A stretch of 64,000 nt of DNA from Nemophila menziesii (lineage: Eukaryota; Streptophyta; Magnoliopsida; Boraginales; Hydrophyllaceae): contig JARWIR010000021.1 in the NCBI GenBank assembly GCA_029959085.1, positions 24,019,620-24,083,619 of the forward strand, read 5' to 3'. The notes under the pieces are model-generated. The model worked only from the letters and a program-made list of their open reading frames with translations, ran no database searches and had not been told where the DNA came from. Positions 63,571-64,000 of the stretch are shown here, in pieces (the stretch's first letter is position 1; each line of letters starts with the position of its first letter). The translations under genes and the position numbers were made by a program.

Positions 63571-64000
63571 ACTTTTGAGTTTGGGGTGGGGTTCGTTGCC
63601 TCATCCCAATTTGGTGTTTTACTACTTTTTCAAAAATTTAAAAAATCAAATAAAAATTAGTTTAAGGGTTGCGTTGACTGTAGAGTATTTTAAATGCCCC
63701 CATCAATCATGCTTTTTAAGAATTTATGATAGAAAATAGTTGACTTTAGGAGTTAGTATAAAACGCACTTAGATTACATGCAAATATGAGGTAATTGATA
63801 GGAAGAATTAATGAACAATGCAAAAGAAGTAAACTTGTGCTTAAGGATAATGAGTGGTTTGTAGAACGTGAGATATAAATGAGAAGAGAACCCACTTAGG
63901 TATGAACTAAAGGAAAGTTGTGTAAATAGGAAGATGATAGAGGAAGTTCTTTGTCATCCCTTTGAATCCTTTTTGGCCTTCTATCCCTGAATTAATTATT
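63571..64000 (+). other. E4 3' non-coding region, to window end
   Basis: Homologous to 28940-29340 and to the matching E1-E3 regions. No ORF is supported (the open frame 63373-63660 crosses the hairpin and has no domain). PPT and 3' LTR lie beyond the window. Confidence 0.75.

Larger units (their letters stand above)
57490..64000 (+). mobile_element. Gypsy element E4 (group B LTR), 3' end off-window
   Basis: Inserted in E3 gag, left flank ATTAT (57485-57489). 5' LTR 57490-59241, PBS, gag, protease, integrase-like tail, palindrome array, a short ORF2 remnant, hairpin and 3' non-coding sequence to the window end. The 3' LTR is not reached. It again has no RT, RNase H or integrase core. Confidence 0.9.

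Noticed and set aside
63373..63660. 95-codon frame crossing the E4 hairpin
   Set aside because: It crosses conserved non-coding elements and has no domain. The hydrophobic stretch reflects T-rich sequence.

Overview
The window is plant nuclear DNA, probably from a flowering plant with a repeat-rich genome. Almost everything recognisable is a transposable element. I see no host protein-coding gene, tRNA, rRNA or CRISPR array that I can support. The plant assignment rests on the element types: gypsy elements with an Athila-like tRNA-Asp primer-binding site and a 'putative plant transposon protein' ORF, Ty1/copia elements, plant L1-type LINEs with a zf-RVT plus RNase H tail, hAT and Mutator-like MITEs.

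Layout. 1-4531: decayed copia relic (+) split by a solo gypsy LTR (2064-3604). 4532-9261: LINE relics on both strands, with a 190-bp direct duplication and a small coiled-coil ORF. 9262-13284: mostly non-coding, with a Mutator-like MITE, tandem repeats and a LINE RNase H relic. 13285-28830: a LINE (+) split by a complete gypsy element, E1 (15041-25339, minus), and by a solo LTR (26713-28208). 28870-38060: a truncated gypsy 3' region holding gypsy element E2 (29970-37882, plus). 38230-46860: a second LINE (+) holding a nearly intact copia element (39964-46329, minus). 46950-47640: hAT transposase relic. 47742-64000: gypsy element E3 (minus), whose gag is cut by a solo LTR (55146-56884) and by element E4 (57490 to beyond the window, plus). 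Matching 5-bp target duplications fix seven LTR-element boundaries or pairs: CTCGA, GATAC, AACCC, CACTG and ACTAT exact, GTCTG/GTATG near-exact; E4's partner is off-window.

The most interesting system is the gypsy family E1-E4. In E1, E3 and E4 the order is LTR, tRNA-Asp-type PBS, gag, protease, then directly a tail resembling the end of integrase. Reverse transcriptase, RNase H and the integrase core are missing. A second ORF of the plant transposon protein type follows, then a conserved 1.4-1.6 kb non-coding region and the second LTR. E2 is a smaller derivative. Between the polyprotein and ORF2 all four carry a GC-rich array of GGTAYACCGG-like palindromes. In E1-E3 a TATA-like box follows it, 400-420 nt before ORF2, then a G-poor leader, which looks like an internal promoter for ORF2. 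After ORF2 come a conserved GAGTCGTG-GGGA-CACGACTC hairpin and repeated PPT-like TTGAGTTTGGGG motifs. These elements have target duplications and similar LTR pairs, so they moved, presumably using enzymes supplied in trans.

Relative ages, by my eye-count of LTR differences: E1 and the copia element about 1.5-2 percent, E2 about 4 percent. These counts should be replaced by alignment.
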